Positions 62,086 through 64,000 of a stretch of DNA of 64,000 nt are shown one piece after another. Position numbers and translations under genes: made by a program. Position 1 is the first letter of the stretch, and every line of letters begins with the position of its first letter. Source of the DNA: QHVT01 sp036389275 (lineage in GTDB: Bacteria; Acidobacteriota; Thermoanaerobaculia; Gp7-AA8); NCBI GenBank assembly GCA_036389275.1, contig DASVQE010000065.1:1-64000 (forward strand), written 5' to 3'. Below the pieces are notes generated by a model, which saw only the letters and a list, made by a program, of their open reading frames with translations, was not told where the DNA came from and made no database searches.

Positions 62086-64000
62086 TCAGGCGATGCGGAC
62101 CACCACGAACGTGACGTCGTCGTTCGGCGGCGCCTCACCGTGCCACTGCCGCGTGGTCAACTCCAGCGCCTCGATCACGCCGTTCGCGTCAGCCGCGCGC
62201 GCCGCGGCGGCGAACGCCTTCGACGTCTCCACGTAGCCGAACTGCTGACCTCCGTCATTCATCAACTCCGGAAGTCCATCCGTCAGGAAAAGCACCGTGT
62301 CGCCCGCGGCGAGATCGACGGAGCTCTGCGCGTAGTCGACGCCGAGCGTGCCGAGCGGCGTCGCGCCGAGGGTGATCTCCTCGACCTCGGAAGTCGCCGC
62401 GCGATGCACGAGCGCCGGCGGCATGCCCGCGCTGGCGACGGTGAGCCGCCGCGGCTCGAAGCGCGCCAGCGACAGCGCCATGGCCATCCGTCCGAGCTCC
62501 ATGCGCTTGATCTTCTCCGCCGCGTCGCCGAGAAAATCGGACGGCTCCGCCTTCCCGTCGTAGCCGGAGAAGAGCGTCTTCACCACCGTCACCATCGTGC
62601 CCGCCTTCGCGCCATGACCGGTGGCGTCGCCGATGGTCACGCTCAGCACGTCGCCGGCGAGATGAAAGTCGTAGTAATCGCCGCCGACCTCCGTGGCCGT
62701 GCGCGTGAACACCGCCACGTCGTAGTTGCGGTGCCGCGGCACTTCCTTCGGCAGCATCGAGAGCTGGAACCGCCGCGCCTCTTCGAGCTCCTCGGTCTTC
62801 CGCTCGTACTCCACTGCCATCAGCCGCTGCTGCAGCTCCTGCTCTTTGCGCGTGCGCTCCTGGTCGACGAGCTTCTGCTGATGAATGCTCAAGTCCTCGG
62901 CCATACGATTGAACGCGCGCGCGAGCTGCCCCAGCTCGTTGTCGGTCTTCACCGGAAGGCGCGTCATCAGATCGCCCTGGGCGATGCGCTCCGCGCCGTC
63001 GGTGACGAGCTTGACGTCGCGCGTGAGATGGTTCGAGAGCGGCACGATGCCGATCAGCGCGAAAGCGATCAGCCCCATGCCGAGGACGAAGTTGCGCGCG
63101 GCGGTGCGCCGCAGCTCGTCGAGATTGTCGCCGACGGGACGCGCCACGCCGATGCGGAGGCCGCTCTGCGGATCGGTGGACGTCGACACGATCCAGCCGG
63201 CGATGCCTTTGAGCGACTGCTTCGCTTTCAGGCGCGCCGGGATGCCGAGGCGGTCGAGACGCGAGCGCTCGACCGTGCTGCGCGTGTAGAGCGTCCCTTC
63301 GCGGTCGACTGCGAACGGGATCTCCACGGCGTCGTCGGTGGCGTTGCCGAGGATGCGCTGGATGACCTGTTCGGGACTGACGCGGGCGGTGATCTGCCCG
63401 ACCACTTCTCCTTCTTTGCGCACCGGCGCGTGGAACTTGCGGCCGAGGATCAGCTTCGTCCGCTCCTCGGTGCGCTTCGACTGCGCGGCGTCGGAGGCGG
63501 TGAGCTCGCGCACCGTCGCCGCGGGCGGCGCTGTCGCCACCGGCGGCGTCGAGACCACCGGCGCCGGCTGCTGCACCGGCGCGACGTTCGCCGACGATGC
63601 GACGGGCCGCGGCACCGCCGCCGGCTCGGGAGCTTTGCGGCGGCGGCGCGCGTTGCGCTCGGCCACGATGCGCGCGATGGCGTCGCGCCGCGCCTGCACC
63701 GACTGCTGCGCCGATTTCATCTGCACCTCGTAGCGCGCGCGGTCGGCGTTCATCTTCTTCTCGAAAATCTTCTGCGTGGCGCGCAGCTCGCGCTCGATGT
63801 CCTCGCGATCCTCGGCGGAGAGATTCGGATCGGCGAGCTTCGAGCCGAGACGGCTGATGTCGCGCAGCAGATCCTGCTGCTCTTCCGTCATGACGAAGCG
63901 CGGCATCTGTACGGCCGGCAGGTCGATCACCACCGGCTCGTCCGGCGCCTCGGGCGGCTCGGGCGGTTCCGGCGCCTCTTCGCGCTCGTCATCTTCGGCC
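62086..64000 (-). CDS. SpoIIE/RsbU-type PP2C phosphatase with HAMP domain (5' end outside the window)
   Basis: The frame is open to the right edge, so at least 638 residues are seen. An acidic Pro/Glu-rich N-terminus, a coiled region, a sensor-like domain (about 160-300), one transmembrane helix (NFVLGMGLIAFALIGIVPL), a HAMP linker (VTDGAERIAQGDLMTRLPV) and a SpoIIE phosphatase with EVGGDYYDF, GDATGHGAKA, LFLTDGL and APPNDDVTFVV metal-binding motifs. Such enzymes dephosphorylate anti-sigma-factor antagonists. The output partner is not in the window. Confidence 0.92.
   Translation of the reverse strand, partial: AEDDEREEAPEPPEPPEAPDEPVVIDLPAVQMPRFVMTEEQQDLLRDISRLGSKLADPNLSAEDREDIERELRATQKIFEKKMNADRARYEVQMKSAQQSVQARRDAIARIVAERNARRRRKAPEPAAVPRPVASSANVAPVQQPAPVVSTPPVATAPPAATVRELTASDAAQSKRTEERTKLILGRKFHAPVRKEGEVVGQITARVSPEQVIQRILGNATDDAVEIPFAVDREGTLYTRSTVERSRLDRLGIPARLKAKQSLKGIAGWIVSTSTDPQSGLRIGVARPVGDNLDELRRTAARNFVLGMGLIAFALIGIVPLSNHLTRDVKLVTDGAERIAQGDLMTRLPVKTDNELGQLARAFNRMAEDLSIHQQKLVDQERTRKEQELQQRLMAVEYERKTEELEEARRFQLSMLPKEVPRHRNYDVAVFTRTATEVGGDYYDFHLAGDVLSVTIGDATGHGAKAGTMVTVVKTLFSGYDGKAEPSDFLGDAAEKIKRMELGRMAMALSLARFEPRRLTVASAGMPPALVHRAATSEVEEITLGATPLGTLGVDYAQSSVDLAAGDTVLFLTDGLPELMNDGGQQFGYVETSKAFAAAARAADANGVIEALELTTRQWHGEAPPNDDVTFVVVRIA

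Overview
High-GC DNA from a Gram-negative bacterium. The outer-membrane and LPS machinery (bamD, lptE, tolQ-tolR-tolA-tolB-pal-cpoB, kdsA, kdsB) is mixed with a TPR-bearing PknB-type kinase, a stand-alone PASTA protein, a subtilase and parallel beta-helix proteins. This mixture suggests Acidobacteriota or a neighbouring phylum. That placement is inference; the window contains no rRNA.

Layout. 1-2134: a pirin fragment and an exported GH88/GH105-like hydrolase, closed by a long palindromic element whose second copy lies at 60630-60801. 2152-9741: leftward genes lon, PASTA protein, rpe, bamD, a CpoB-like lipoprotein, a TPR/cyclic-nucleotide-binding protein, def and a flavin reductase-like gene. 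9863-20457: PHP protein, CPT-like kinase, mug, an outer-membrane-type protein, pyruvate kinase, DAHP synthase and kdsB. 20562-27405: pyrG, three beta-helix paralogues (two of them a recent tandem duplication) and kdsA. 27402-38674: a multi-TM protein, metK, an ABC1-family kinase, a Ser/Thr kinase, an L,D-transpeptidase, an esterase and a subtilase.

38920-49245 is a roughly 10.2-kb integrated element in tRNA-Arg(CCT), bounded by 45-bp direct repeats. It carries a tyrosine integrase, excisionase/AlpA-like proteins, a primase-like replication protein, a serine recombinase, an XRE regulator, a BamE-like lipoprotein and one phage virion-type gene with an apparent frameshift. No terminase, capsid or portal gene is visible, so it looks like a satellite or a decayed prophage. 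A 33-bp direct repeat brackets the virion-gene module inside it.

49338-64000: csbD, the complete tol-pal operon with cpoB, rpsT, a CPBP protease, lptE-leuS, a gene of unknown function split by a frameshift, dtd, ssb, the second palindrome copy, a DinB protein, and a leftward SpoIIE-type phosphatase, barstar and exported RNase cluster. Kdo supply (KdsA, KdsB), LPS insertion (LptE), barrel assembly (BamD) and Tol-Pal constriction together describe a typical Gram-negative envelope programme.
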